Shown: one piece after another, positions 30,741 to 39,597 of the stretch | How positions within the stretch are numbered: position 1 is the stretch's first letter | How the letters are laid out: each line of letters starts with the position of its first letter | Assembly: GCA_002354055.1 (NCBI GenBank) | Contig: DEKW01000012.1 | Location: 124,001-188,000, forward strand | Length of the DNA: 64,000 bases | Source: Bacteroidales bacterium UBA2712 | GTDB taxonomy: Bacteria; Bacteroidota; Bacteroidia; Bacteroidales; Paludibacteraceae | Reading direction: 5' to 3' | Position numbers and translations under genes: made by a program | Notes under the pieces: model-generated | What the model was told of the DNA's origin: nothing | Seen by the model: only the letters and a program-made list of their open reading frames with translations | Database searches by the model: none

Positions 30741-33011
30741 TTATATCTTTTTAATGGTTATTTTTTTCTGATTCGGTCGGCGCAGCAGGATATCTGTCAG
30801 CGGGTCCTCCAGATAGGTCTGGACGGCTCTCTTGACAGGTCTTGCGCCGTTCTTAGTGTCAAAACTGCGTTCCGCCAGTTTCTCCGATACCTCTGCCGGT
30901 ACGACCAGATGATGGCCTTGTTTCTTCATCCGTTGTTGGAGCAGACTGATCTCGATCCGTACGATCTGGGCGATGCTCTCGCGGTTCAGCGGCTCGAAGG
31001 TAACGACATTATCGATACGGTTGACGAACTCCGGCGGGAACTGTTTCTGCAGCGCCTTGAGCAAGGTCGCGTTCACGCGCTTCTGATCCATCTCTGCGTT
31101 GTTGAAGCCGATACCCGCGCCGAACTCTAGCACCTGTCTCGTGCCTACGTTGCTGGTCAGTACGATGATCGTGTTGCGGAAATCGACGCTGTGTCCCTGA
31201 CGGTCGGTCAGACGGCCTTCGTCCAGTACCTGCAGCAGCACGTTGAAGATATCCGGATGGGCTTTCTCGATCTCGTCAAAGAGGATGATGGAGTAGGGTT
31301 TGCGCCGCACGGCCTCCGTCAGTTTGCCGCCGTCCTCGTGGGCTACGTATCCCGGAGGCGCGCCTACCAGCAGGCTCACCGTGTGTTTCTCCATATATTC
31401 CGACATGTCGAATCGGATGAGGGCATCCTTGCTGCCGAAGAGTTCCTCCGCCAGACACTGCGCTAAGTAGGTCTTGCCGACACCCGTCTGACCTAAGAAG
31501 AAGAACGTGCCGATAGGTCGTTTCGGGTCGCGCAGCCCGAGCCGGCTGCGTTGGATAGCTCGAACGACGGTCTCCACAGCGGTGTCTTGACCTATCACGC
31601 GGCGTTTGAGGGTGTCTGCCATCGTGCGCAGCCGCTCGCTCTCGGCGGTCGCTACGCGTTGAACGGGCACGCCGCTCATCACGCTCACTACACCCGCTAC
31701 ATCCTCTACGGTGATAGCATACGGTGTCTCGCTCTCTCCCAACTCCTGCATGCGGGTCTTGCTCCGTGCACCTACCTCGTCCATCACGTCGATCGCTTTG
31801 TCCGGGAAAGCACGGTCGGTCAGATACCGCTCACTCATCTCTACGCAGGCCTTCAGCACCTCTTTGCTGTAGATCACATGGTGGTACTGCGCGTAATGGG
31901 CGCTGAGGTGTTTTAAGATGTTCAGCGTCTCCTCGCTCGTCGTCGGACGAACCTGCACCTTCTGGAAACGGCGCTCCAGCGCTCCGTCTTTCTCGATGGA
32001 CTTGGCGTACTCGGCGGTCGTCGTGGCACCTACGCACTGTACCTCACCCCTCGCTAACGCAGGCTTGAGGATGTTCGCTGCATCCAACGATCCCGAAGCA
32101 TTGCCGGCGCCGATGAGCGTGTGTATCTCATCTACGAAGAGGATCACCTCCGGGTGCTCGCGCAGCTCCGTGATCACCTGTTTCATCCGCTCCTCAAACT
32201 GGCCGCGGTACGTAGTACCGGCTACCATTGAAGCGACATCCAGCGTCACAATTCGTTTGCCTTTCAGCGCTCCGGCTTCATCACCGACAATGCGCAGCGC
32301 TAAGCCCTCTACGATAGCCGACTTGCCGACACCCGGCTCGCCGATCAGGATAGGGTTGTTCTTCTTCCTGCGGCTCAGGATCTGTACCACGCGTTCGATC
32401 TCTTTCTCGCGTCCTACAACGGGGTCTAACTTGCCTTCCTCCGCCTGTTTGGTCAGATCGCGTCCGTATTTGTCCAGCGCCGCGGTCTTGCTGCTCTTGC
32501 CTTTCTGCTGACCGCGCTGCGGCTGCCAGTTGGCGTCGTTCACCTCATCTCCCTGCTCGCCGCCGTTCTGCGGATACTCCAGGGTCTCATGCGGCTCGCC
32601 GTACAGATCGACCACCCGCGAATAAGTGATCTGCCATTCGTTCTCCAGATAGATAGCGGCCTTGTTGACCCGCTCACGGAGGATGGCCATCAGCAGGTGA
32701 ATCGTCCCCACCGCCGGTGCATGATACTCACGGCTGATACCCTCCGCGATGCGGAAGATACGATCGGTGCTCGCGCTCAGCGAACGCGACTCATTCGGCT
32801 CCGTGCCTCGTAAGGACTGCTCGATAGCCTCTTTGGCTTCCTCCGGACGAAAATCCGCCTGACACAGTACTTCGTAGGCCGAACCGTCGCCTAACCGCAT
32901 GATTGCCAGCAGCAAATGCCCCGGCTCGATGCTTTTGCTCATCAGCCTGGACGCCTCTTCTTGCGCGTACTGGATAATCTTGTTTGTATTAACTGTTACT
33001 ACCATAAACAT
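30741..33011 (-). CDS. ClpA/ClpC-like AAA+ unfoldase lacking the M-domain
   Basis: Hsp100 chaperone that feeds proteins to ClpP. The 756-aa protein has an N-terminal Clp_N repeat (residues about 5-140), AAA-1 (Walker A GEPGVGKSAI, Walker B ILFVDEIHTL) and AAA-2 (GQTGVGKTYLAQ, IILFDEIEKAH). The IGF ClpP-docking tripeptide is in GAGIGFNNAEM. The coiled-coil middle domain of ClpC is not visible: the text passes from KAIDVMDEVGARSKTRMQEL through 21 residues directly to VVSVMSGVPVQRV. In architecture it is therefore ClpA-like, while its genomic place suits Bacteroidetes ClpC. The start could be ATG 33011 or 33005. Upstream is a porin gene (35 bp); downstream is trxA. Confidence 0.9.
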   Translation of the reverse strand: MFMVVTVNTNKIIQYAQEEASRLMSKSIEPGHLLLAIMRLGDGSAYEVLCQADFRPEEAKEAIEQSLRGTEPNESRSLSASTDRIFRIAEGISREYHAPAVGTIHLLMAILRERVNKAAIYLENEWQITYSRVVDLYGEPHETLEYPQNGGEQGDEVNDANWQPQRGQQKGKSSKTAALDKYGRDLTKQAEEGKLDPVVGREKEIERVVQILSRRKKNNPILIGEPGVGKSAIVEGLALRIVGDEAGALKGKRIVTLDVASMVAGTTYRGQFEERMKQVITELREHPEVILFVDEIHTLIGAGNASGSLDAANILKPALARGEVQCVGATTTAEYAKSIEKDGALERRFQKVQVRPTTSEETLNILKHLSAHYAQYHHVIYSKEVLKACVEMSERYLTDRAFPDKAIDVMDEVGARSKTRMQELGESETPYAITVEDVAGVVSVMSGVPVQRVATAESERLRTMADTLKRRVIGQDTAVETVVRAIQRSRLGLRDPKRPIGTFFFLGQTGVGKTYLAQCLAEELFGSKDALIRFDMSEYMEKHTVSLLVGAPPGYVAHEDGGKLTEAVRRKPYSIILFDEIEKAHPDIFNVLLQVLDEGRLTDRQGHSVDFRNTIIVLTSNVGTRQVLEFGAGIGFNNAEMDQKRVNATLLKALQKQFPPEFVNRIDNVVTFEPLNRESIAQIVRIEISLLQQRMKKQGHHLVVPAEVSEKLAERSFDTKNGARPVKRAVQTYLEDPLTDILLRRPNQKKITIKKI

Positions 33012-33046
33012 CTTTTTACTCTTAACTCTTGACTCTCGTCTCTTGA
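33011..33046. repeat. Intergenic heptamer array (ACTCTTG)
   Basis: Four to five 7-bp copies (ACTCTTA, ACTCTTG, ACTCTCG, TCTCTTG) fill the spacer between the porin stop codon and the clpC-like start. Confidence 0.82.
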
Positions 33047-34996
33047 CTAATTATAGAAGTGCCATGCCAAACCTGCCCGGAAGACATCCCTGTTGGTCGG
33101 ATAGCCCGGCATGGTCAGATAGTTCGTGTTGGAGCGCATAAACAGGTGGTTTATGTGCTGATATTGTGCGAAGAAACGCAGACGAATCGACCGCACGTAG
33201 AAATTTGCATAAACGTTCATCCATGGGTAGTTACCCACGTTCACGTCCTGCTGGGTGCAGAACATACCTGTCGCCGGACAAAGCACCGGCGCGTGGTACT
33301 TGGTGAAATATCGAACATCGACACCTATCTGCGCGTCCAGCGCGCGGAACCACGTTCCGTGGTAGTACAGCCTGTGCTGCAAAATGACCGTCGGAACCGG
33401 CATCACGCTGTCGTTGGTGCTGTGTTGGATCACAGCTCTGTTCTCTAAGTTAATCCACGGGGTTGTGATATCTACTCCTGCCTCCCCCGTGATGATTTGT
33501 ACGTTGCCGCGGTGCTGATAAGGCATGCCGTCCGCAGCCTTGAAATAGATAGGATTGGTGAAGTTCTCAAAACTAAAATCAATCCTGGGTTTCACCCATT
33601 TGGTCGGGTACGCGACCGTCGCGCCGCCGAAAAACCGATACGTGAACCCGAAGTTATTATCCCATACGAAATGGTTGGACCGGTAGTGCTGCAGGTACCT
33701 GTTCGGCGTCTCGCTCTTGGCGTACGCCTTCGCAGAGATATAAAACGGATACTTGCCGGCGTTGAACTTCGTCTCCAACTTGCCGTGTACGTCAAACTCA
33801 CCAATCTTATATCCTAAGACGCAAACCTGCCCCTCTACATTATAGTGCACGTTCGCACCGCTATGCTTGTGAATCGCGCCGCCGACGAACGTGTTGTTGG
33901 TCCATACGTAATCGAAAATACTGTCCTTGTCGTACGGCACGCTGTCGTTCAGGAACCGCTGACACTCGTTCATCGCGAAGACCGTCGCGCCGAACTTCAG
34001 CTTCGTGTTATACGCCTCCGAGAACGTCACGGCGATCGTGTTGCGGATCGTCAGTACGTCCGTCGTGTCGTTCGTGCTGATAGTATCAAAATACGTCTTG
34101 TCGTAGAACTCTTGGCGGGCGTTTTTCTCGATATACCGCCTGTTAGAGTTGTTGGTCTCGAAGATGTGTGAGAAGGTCATCAGCGGGATATATTCCACTT
34201 TGATGGTGTCTTTCTTGACCCTTCTGTCATCTTCAATCACTTCGATTGAGTCGTGGTACTCGCGCTCTTTGGTGATGGCGTACTGGTTGTGCAAGTAGCC
34301 GCTGAGGTACCGATAGCCCGTCATGGCATTGAGCCGAACCGGTATATCTTCCGCGTTCAGCGAACTACTCAAATCTGCCACATCTTTCAGTCCGCCGTTG
34401 TCGTACGAATTCAGTTTGCTCCAGCTGAACGCGGCATGCATGCTATAGTGGTTGCCCGTGTAGCTGCCCCATACCGATCCGCGGAACAATTTACCCGCCG
34501 TGTTGGCATAGTGACCTATCGAACTCAGGTAGTCCATCTCCAGACCCAGGTTTAACTTTCGGTTGATATTGCCCGTAAAAAGAAAATCGATATCGTTCTC
34601 TTCATGGCCCGTCACGAAACCTTTCTTGTACGCCACGGTAGAGAAAGGGGTCGTGGTGTTAAAATAGCGTTGCTGCTGCGGCGTCGTGACGTACGGCGTG
34701 AGGCTCCACGCAAACGGGTCATCTATCGTCTTCAGCCTGTCGTTCACGACTCTCGACTCAATCGGCGAGACCAATACGTTGCCGTTCGTCGCGCTGCTGA
34801 TCGAGTAGTTCTGCTGGACATCTACGTCGTGATAGTTCAGCATCAACGTGTCCATGAAGACCGTCGTGTCTGCTACAGCGCTGTACCCCGGCATTTGCCA
34901 GGTACGCACTTCAGTCCGCACACGGGGCGGCTTGGCAGCGGCCATAATGGTCGCTGCCAACAGTACTAATACTATTATACCCCGTTTGAAATTCAA
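33047..34996 (-). CDS. Putative outer-membrane porin (Porin_10 type)
   Basis: A 649-aa protein with a signal peptide (MNFKRGIIVLVLLAATIMAA, cut near AKP) and an all-beta body with many alternating aromatic strands. The ending FRAGLAWHFYN is typical of an outer-membrane barrel. Segments such as FLFTGNINRKLNLGLEMDYL and GSYTGNHYSMHAAFSWSKLN match my memory of the Bacteroidetes 'putative porin' family. Its substrate is unknown. It lies between the glycogen cluster and clpC with gaps of 9 and 35 bp, so it is probably co-transcribed. Confidence 0.82.
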   Translation of the reverse strand: MNFKRGIIVLVLLAATIMAAAKPPRVRTEVRTWQMPGYSAVADTTVFMDTLMLNYHDVDVQQNYSISSATNGNVLVSPIESRVVNDRLKTIDDPFAWSLTPYVTTPQQQRYFNTTTPFSTVAYKKGFVTGHEENDIDFLFTGNINRKLNLGLEMDYLSSIGHYANTAGKLFRGSVWGSYTGNHYSMHAAFSWSKLNSYDNGGLKDVADLSSSLNAEDIPVRLNAMTGYRYLSGYLHNQYAITKEREYHDSIEVIEDDRRVKKDTIKVEYIPLMTFSHIFETNNSNRRYIEKNARQEFYDKTYFDTISTNDTTDVLTIRNTIAVTFSEAYNTKLKFGATVFAMNECQRFLNDSVPYDKDSIFDYVWTNNTFVGGAIHKHSGANVHYNVEGQVCVLGYKIGEFDVHGKLETKFNAGKYPFYISAKAYAKSETPNRYLQHYRSNHFVWDNNFGFTYRFFGGATVAYPTKWVKPRIDFSFENFTNPIYFKAADGMPYQHRGNVQIITGEAGVDITTPWINLENRAVIQHSTNDSVMPVPTVILQHRLYYHGTWFRALDAQIGVDVRYFTKYHAPVLCPATGMFCTQQDVNVGNYPWMNVYANFYVRSIRLRFFAQYQHINHLFMRSNTNYLTMPGYPTNRDVFRAGLAWHFYN

Positions 34997-35005
34997 AATG
35001 AAAAT

Positions 35006-36274
35006 TTATTTCTTTGCTTTCTTGAGTTTCTCGTTCAGCTTTTGGATCTCCTCTTCCTGGTTGCGGATGGTCTTGAGCAACTCGTTCAACTCCTCGTTCT
35101 CGATGGTCGTTGGGTACTGCTCTTCTACCGTTTGCAGGAAATCGGACAGTACATTCATATAGTTGATGAACGCGTCGTAAGCAGACTCGTACTGCGTCTC
35201 GCCCTGGTCGATGTGGTTCATATAGTGCAGGTAGTTCACGTCCTGCAGACGCAGCCAGTTAGTCTTCAGATTCTTGTCCTGACACAGGTGTACGCGCTCT
35301 GCGACAGCGTACAACTTGTTAAGCGCCTCTTGTTGCAGGTCATTACCCGTATAGACGCTCAGGTCCTTTGCCTCACCGCTCCAGGTCAACGGATACGGAC
35401 TCGACAGTACGTCCTCGGCTGCTAACTTCTTCGCTGCCTCGCTCGGCGTCATGAAGCCCATCTCGCGCTCCAAAGCAAAGTACGGCAGTGCTTTCAGGAA
35501 GTCAAAAATTCCACTTCCGGCGTTCTGACGGATACCGAAGGTCTCTGCGCCAACCCATATGTTGATAATATCTTCGCCTTCCGGCAACGCTTTCAGCTGG
35601 TTTGCGTATTTCTCTGCGTCAATCGGGAAATTACCCCATCCCGGATCGGAGAAATGGAAACTCAACTCGTCGCTGAGGTTCGTGTTACGCAGCAACACCT
35701 TCATCTTCGGTGCACCCGCGGACTGATAGACCTTGTTCGGCGTCTTCCAACTCAGTACGTGCTTGGCTCCCTCACTCAGGATCACTTTGTAGCCCATCTT
35801 GTTCAGGTTATAAGCCTCCTCGTCGGTGTATAGCAACTCGGTGTTCCATACGCTCTGTGCCTTTACTCCTAAGATTGTCTCTACCAGCTCGCCCTGGAAC
35901 TTCAACTGCTCCTTGAACTCCTCTTCGTTGTACTCCGAAGCCAACGAATAGCTGTACGGCGTGGCGAGGAACTCTACTGCCTTGGTAGCCGCCAACTCCT
36001 TGAGGATATCGATCATCTCCGGGTTGAACTGCTCGAACATCTCGATCATCGTTCCGCTCACGCTGATGGCGCAATGGAACTTTCCCTTGCTGAGGTTGAT
36101 CATGTCGCGGATGGTCTGGCAAAGCGGCAGGTACGAGGTCTGCACCAGCCAGTTAACGTGCTCCTCGGTAGCCATATCGTCGTAGTAGTAGTGGTCATGG
36201 CCGATCTCGAAGAAACGATAGCGCTTCAGACGGTACGGTGCGTGCATCTGGAAGCAAAAACATATATTTTTCAT
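35006..36274 (-). CDS. GH57 alpha-amylase family protein with altered catalytic site
   Basis: A 422-aa glycoside hydrolase family 57 protein of the Bacteroides glycogen cluster. Family segments are CFQMHAPYRLKRYRFF (usually HQPxRL), the nucleophile region SVWNTELLYTDE (Glu146) and region 4. In region 4 relatives have a D-Y-E-T-F-G-x-H pattern, where the Asp is the expected acid/base. Here it reads WVGAETFGIRQ: Gly242 stands in place of that Asp and Arg in place of the His. The bases at 35544-35560 read this cleanly. The C-terminus is a Glu/Lys coiled coil. It may be a glycogen-binding pseudoenzyme, or use another acid. It is downstream of the GT4 gene by 55 bp. Confidence 0.88.
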   Translation of the reverse strand: MKNICFCFQMHAPYRLKRYRFFEIGHDHYYYDDMATEEHVNWLVQTSYLPLCQTIRDMINLSKGKFHCAISVSGTMIEMFEQFNPEMIDILKELAATKAVEFLATPYSYSLASEYNEEEFKEQLKFQGELVETILGVKAQSVWNTELLYTDEEAYNLNKMGYKVILSEGAKHVLSWKTPNKVYQSAGAPKMKVLLRNTNLSDELSFHFSDPGWGNFPIDAEKYANQLKALPEGEDIINIWVGAETFGIRQNAGSGIFDFLKALPYFALEREMGFMTPSEAAKKLAAEDVLSSPYPLTWSGEAKDLSVYTGNDLQQEALNKLYAVAERVHLCQDKNLKTNWLRLQDVNYLHYMNHIDQGETQYESAYDAFINYMNVLSDFLQTVEEQYPTTIENEELNELLKTIRNQEEEIQKLNEKLKKAKK

Positions 36275-36302
36275 AATAATCTTAATTTTTAATGTTATTT
36301 TT

Positions 36303-36340
36303 TCGTCATCCCGTAATTACGTCATTCCGTTATAACGTAT
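36303..36340. repeat. 8-bp array (CGTCATTC) at the end of the GT4 gene
   Basis: Four and a half 8-bp copies (CGTCATCC, CGTAATTA, CGTCATTC, CGTTATAA) in the spacer, extending into the last two codons and stop codon of the GT4 gene. The same type is found in frame in the rlmI-like gene (56928-56970). Confidence 0.82.
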
Positions 36341-37592
36341 GATTGATCACTCCGTCGTAGATCCTGCGCACTTTGAGTCCGGCGTCGGACCACTTGATAT
36401 TGTTGACCTCCGCCATGCCTAACTCATGCAGACTCTTGTACATCGCCGGATACTTGACAATCGCGTAGATAGCGTCCGCCATGGCGTCGATGTCCCAGTA
36501 GTCGGTCTTGATGGCATGTTGCAGGATCTCTGCGCAGCCGGACTGGTGGCTGATGATCGACGGACAGCCGACCTGCATCGCTTCCAGCGGACTGATACCG
36601 AAAGGCTCGCTCACAGACGGCATGATATATACGTCGCTCATTGCTAACATCTCCTGTACCTGCTTGCCGCGCATGAAGCCCGGGAAGTGGAACTTATCCG
36701 CGATGCCGCGTTTGGCTACGAGATCGATCATCTCCGTCATCTTGTCACCGCTTCCGGCCATCACAAATCGTACGCCGTCCGTCTTGCTCAATACCCTTGC
36801 TGCGGCCTCTACGAAATACTCCGGACCTTTCTGCATCGTGATACGGCCAAGGAACGTGACAAGCTTGTCTTTGCGCTCAGGCTTCGTGAACTCCTCGGGA
36901 TGCGCCAACGGCTCTACGGCATTGTGCACCGTACTTACCTTACGCGGATCGATGCCGTATTTCTCAATCACCGTCCGTCTCGTCAGGTTACTTACGCATA
37001 TGATATGATCCGCTGCATCCATACCGCGTTTTTCAATCGAGTAAACCGTCGGATTTACATTACCGCGGCTGCGGTCGAAATCGGTCGCGTGAACGTGGAT
37101 CACTAATGGCTTGCCGCTGATCTGCTTCGCAAACACGCCGGCAGGATAAGTCAGCCAGTCATGGCTGTGGATGATATCAAAATCCAGACTGTGCGCTAAC
37201 ACGCTTGCTACGGCTTCGTAGTTGCCGATCTCTTCGATCAGGTTATCCGGGTAACGACCCGAGAAACCCACGCAGCCCAAGTCATCCGTTCCGATGCGGC
37301 GGTAGTCGTAATGAATACCATTGCGGAAATGGAAATACTCTTCGGGGCTCATCTTGCCCTCCATGCGCTGCTTGACGTAGTCATAGCTGTTTTCTTTCCA
37401 TACGATAGGCACACTGTTCGCACCAATGATACGCAGGAAACTCTGGTCCTCATCGCCCCAAGGCTTCGGGAAGACGAACGTGATCTCCATGTCAGGCTGC
37501 TGCGCCATACCGCGGGTCAGACCATAACTCGCCGTTCCTAAACCACCTAAGATATGAGGAGGAAACTCCCATCCAAACATTAACGCTTTCAT
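36330..37592 (-). CDS. GT4 glycosyltransferase of the glycogen cluster
   Basis: A 420-aa GT-B-fold retaining glycosyltransferase. The N-terminal domain begins MKALMFGWEFPPHILGGLGT, where the GGLG loop binds the donor phosphate. IIHSHDWLTYPAGV is the glycogen-synthase-like acceptor region. The C-terminal domain has LVTFLGRITMQKG and the E-x7-E motif PSVSEPFGISPLEAMQVG. In Bacteroidetes this gene, next to GH57 and the debranching enzyme, is taken to be the glycogen synthase; I infer that here. Its start overlaps the stop of the debranching enzyme gene by 4 bp. Confidence 0.92.
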   Translation of the reverse strand: MKALMFGWEFPPHILGGLGTASYGLTRGMAQQPDMEITFVFPKPWGDEDQSFLRIIGANSVPIVWKENSYDYVKQRMEGKMSPEEYFHFRNGIHYDYRRIGTDDLGCVGFSGRYPDNLIEEIGNYEAVASVLAHSLDFDIIHSHDWLTYPAGVFAKQISGKPLVIHVHATDFDRSRGNVNPTVYSIEKRGMDAADHIICVSNLTRRTVIEKYGIDPRKVSTVHNAVEPLAHPEEFTKPERKDKLVTFLGRITMQKGPEYFVEAAARVLSKTDGVRFVMAGSGDKMTEMIDLVAKRGIADKFHFPGFMRGKQVQEMLAMSDVYIMPSVSEPFGISPLEAMQVGCPSIISHQSGCAEILQHAIKTDYWDIDAMADAIYAIVKYPAMYKSLHELGMAEVNNIKWSDAGLKVRRIYDGVINHTL

Positions 37593-39559
37593 TTGTCTGC
37601 CTCCTTTCCTTCACTTTCTTCTAATTGATATTTCTTCAGCGTATCCATCACGCTGATTACCGCTGCCACACTCGGTGCATAACTCATGCCGCCGTGGCCT
37701 TTGTAAGGCGGGTTGCCGTCGTACATCTCGTTCAGCGTTCCGATCGTCAGCTGGTCCATCTCAGCCTCGAATCCGACTAACAGTCGCTCCATGAAACTGA
37801 TACCGCTGTACTTATAGACGTTCATGTATGCGCGGGCATATGCTGCAATCGTGAACGGCCAAACCGGTCCGTTATGGAAATTCCGGTCGCGTTCCTGCTG
37901 ACCGCCGCGGTAGATAGGACGGTAGTCGCCACTCTTCGGACTCAGCGTACGCAAGCCTTTCGGCGTCAACAGCTCTTTCGTGCAGATATCTACTACCGCC
38001 TTCTGCTGTTTCTTGTCCAACGGGCTGTAAGGCAGACCTGCCGCCCATATCTGGTTCGGCCTTACCTCGCGGTTCTCGTATCCGTCCAGCACGTAGTCGT
38101 TCAGGTAAACACCGTTCCAGAAAGTCTTGACAAAAGCATCCTTTGTGATCTCTGCCTGATACTCCATAAGGTCCGCGCTGGTCTCTTTGCCCATCTCGCG
38201 CAGCATCTCTGCGGTGAACCGCATAGCGTTATACCACAGCGCATTGATCTCCACTACGTATCCGGTTCTCGGGGTGATCGGCCAACCGTTCTCCGTCGCG
38301 TTCATCCACGTTGCCGGACGCTGCGTGCCATCTACCCACAACAAGCCGTTCTGGTGCAACTTCGCCCGCGGATGGTTCTGCTTGCGGTACCAATTGACGA
38401 TGTCCAGACAGAGCTGACCGTACAAATCTGCCGCCTCGCGAACCGAATACTTATGCGCATATTTCTGTATCGCCCGAACGAACCACAACAACGCGTCCGG
38501 CTCGTCCATGCCTGTCGTCTTGATCTCGTTGCCGCGACCGTTCATGAAACTCAGGATCTCGCCAATCGCCGTCTTGTTGATGATCGCATCCCAGTATTCC
38601 GGACGGTCGATATCCAACGTACAACTCGGCGTCGCGAAGAACGTGTTACGGGCGTCCGCATGGAACCACGGGAAACCGGCTAACAGATAGCACTTGTCGC
38701 CCTCGCGTTTATAAAACTGGCTCGCGCTGTTCTTCAGAGTCGAGAACATGTCAAGACGCTTGTTCCTACGCTCTAACTCTTTCTTCCAGGTGGCTTTCAG
38801 ACTCGCGGTCTTGCATTCCGTCACGCCGGCTGCGAAGATAATACTCTCGCCTTTCTTCATCGGTAACTCGAAATATCCCGGTACCAGCAGATCCTCCTTG
38901 AAAGCATAACCGCGTTCCCTCTCTTTGCGATACTCGATATCTTTGTACCACTGCGGGTCGTGATGATACTCCACGGCCTTGCTGAACTGCATATACAAAG
39001 TCGGGAAACCCGGATACATCCGGTTGTAACGCCCGTTTTCGCACTCGTCCATGTTCGGATTAGCCAGTGGGTTCTCATGCGTCAACTCATTCACGCTGCG
39101 GAACGCTAGGAACGGACGAAAACGCAACGTCGTCGGACTTCCACTCTCCAACAGTGTGTAGCGAATCAGTACACGCGGCTCGAAGCTCACCAACATTCGC
39201 TCTTTCTCCAGCACCATCGCGCCCACGCGATAAACCGTCTTGGAGATCAACTCGCAGTCAAACTCGCGAATGTACTTGTGTCCGTTCGGACTGAAATGGT
39301 TCTCGCCGTACTCGTGCAGACCTAAGTTGAACTCCGCCCCGTGTTGGATGACCGTCTCGTCCAGAGAACTCAGCAGAACGAAATTATCGTCTCCGATCTC
39401 CGGTATAGGCATCACCAACTGGCCGTGGTACTTACGGGTGTTGCAATCGACCAAGGTCGTCGAGTTGTACACCCCTGCACGGTTCGTTCGAATCATCTCT
39501 TTCTGAAGCGACCGCTCCAGATTAACAAGTACTTTCTTGTCAAAATTCAGATAACTCAT
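37589..39559 (-). CDS. Glycogen debranching enzyme (amylo-alpha-1,6-glucosidase)
   Basis: A 656-aa protein with an N-terminal beta-sandwich domain (MSYLNFDKKVLVNLERSLQK, then TNRAGVYNSTTLVDCNTRKY) and a C-terminal GH133-type (alpha/alpha)6 barrel. The barrel has conserved LLAGFPWFHADARNTFFATP, TTGMDEPDALLWFVRAI and FHNGPVWPFTIAAYARAYM. It removes alpha-1,6 branch stubs from glycogen. The frame is open to 39649 into manC, but MSYLNFDKK at 39559 is the family start. It is the first gene of the GDE-GT4-GH57 block. Confidence 0.94.
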   Translation of the reverse strand: MSYLNFDKKVLVNLERSLQKEMIRTNRAGVYNSTTLVDCNTRKYHGQLVMPIPEIGDDNFVLLSSLDETVIQHGAEFNLGLHEYGENHFSPNGHKYIREFDCELISKTVYRVGAMVLEKERMLVSFEPRVLIRYTLLESGSPTTLRFRPFLAFRSVNELTHENPLANPNMDECENGRYNRMYPGFPTLYMQFSKAVEYHHDPQWYKDIEYRKERERGYAFKEDLLVPGYFELPMKKGESIIFAAGVTECKTASLKATWKKELERRNKRLDMFSTLKNSASQFYKREGDKCYLLAGFPWFHADARNTFFATPSCTLDIDRPEYWDAIINKTAIGEILSFMNGRGNEIKTTGMDEPDALLWFVRAIQKYAHKYSVREAADLYGQLCLDIVNWYRKQNHPRAKLHQNGLLWVDGTQRPATWMNATENGWPITPRTGYVVEINALWYNAMRFTAEMLREMGKETSADLMEYQAEITKDAFVKTFWNGVYLNDYVLDGYENREVRPNQIWAAGLPYSPLDKKQQKAVVDICTKELLTPKGLRTLSPKSGDYRPIYRGGQQERDRNFHNGPVWPFTIAAYARAYMNVYKYSGISFMERLLVGFEAEMDQLTIGTLNEMYDGNPPYKGHGGMSYAPSVAAVISVMDTLKKYQLEESEGKEADK

Positions 39560-39597
39560 GATGTGATTTAATGTATTAAGTATTTTATTTGTTTTGC

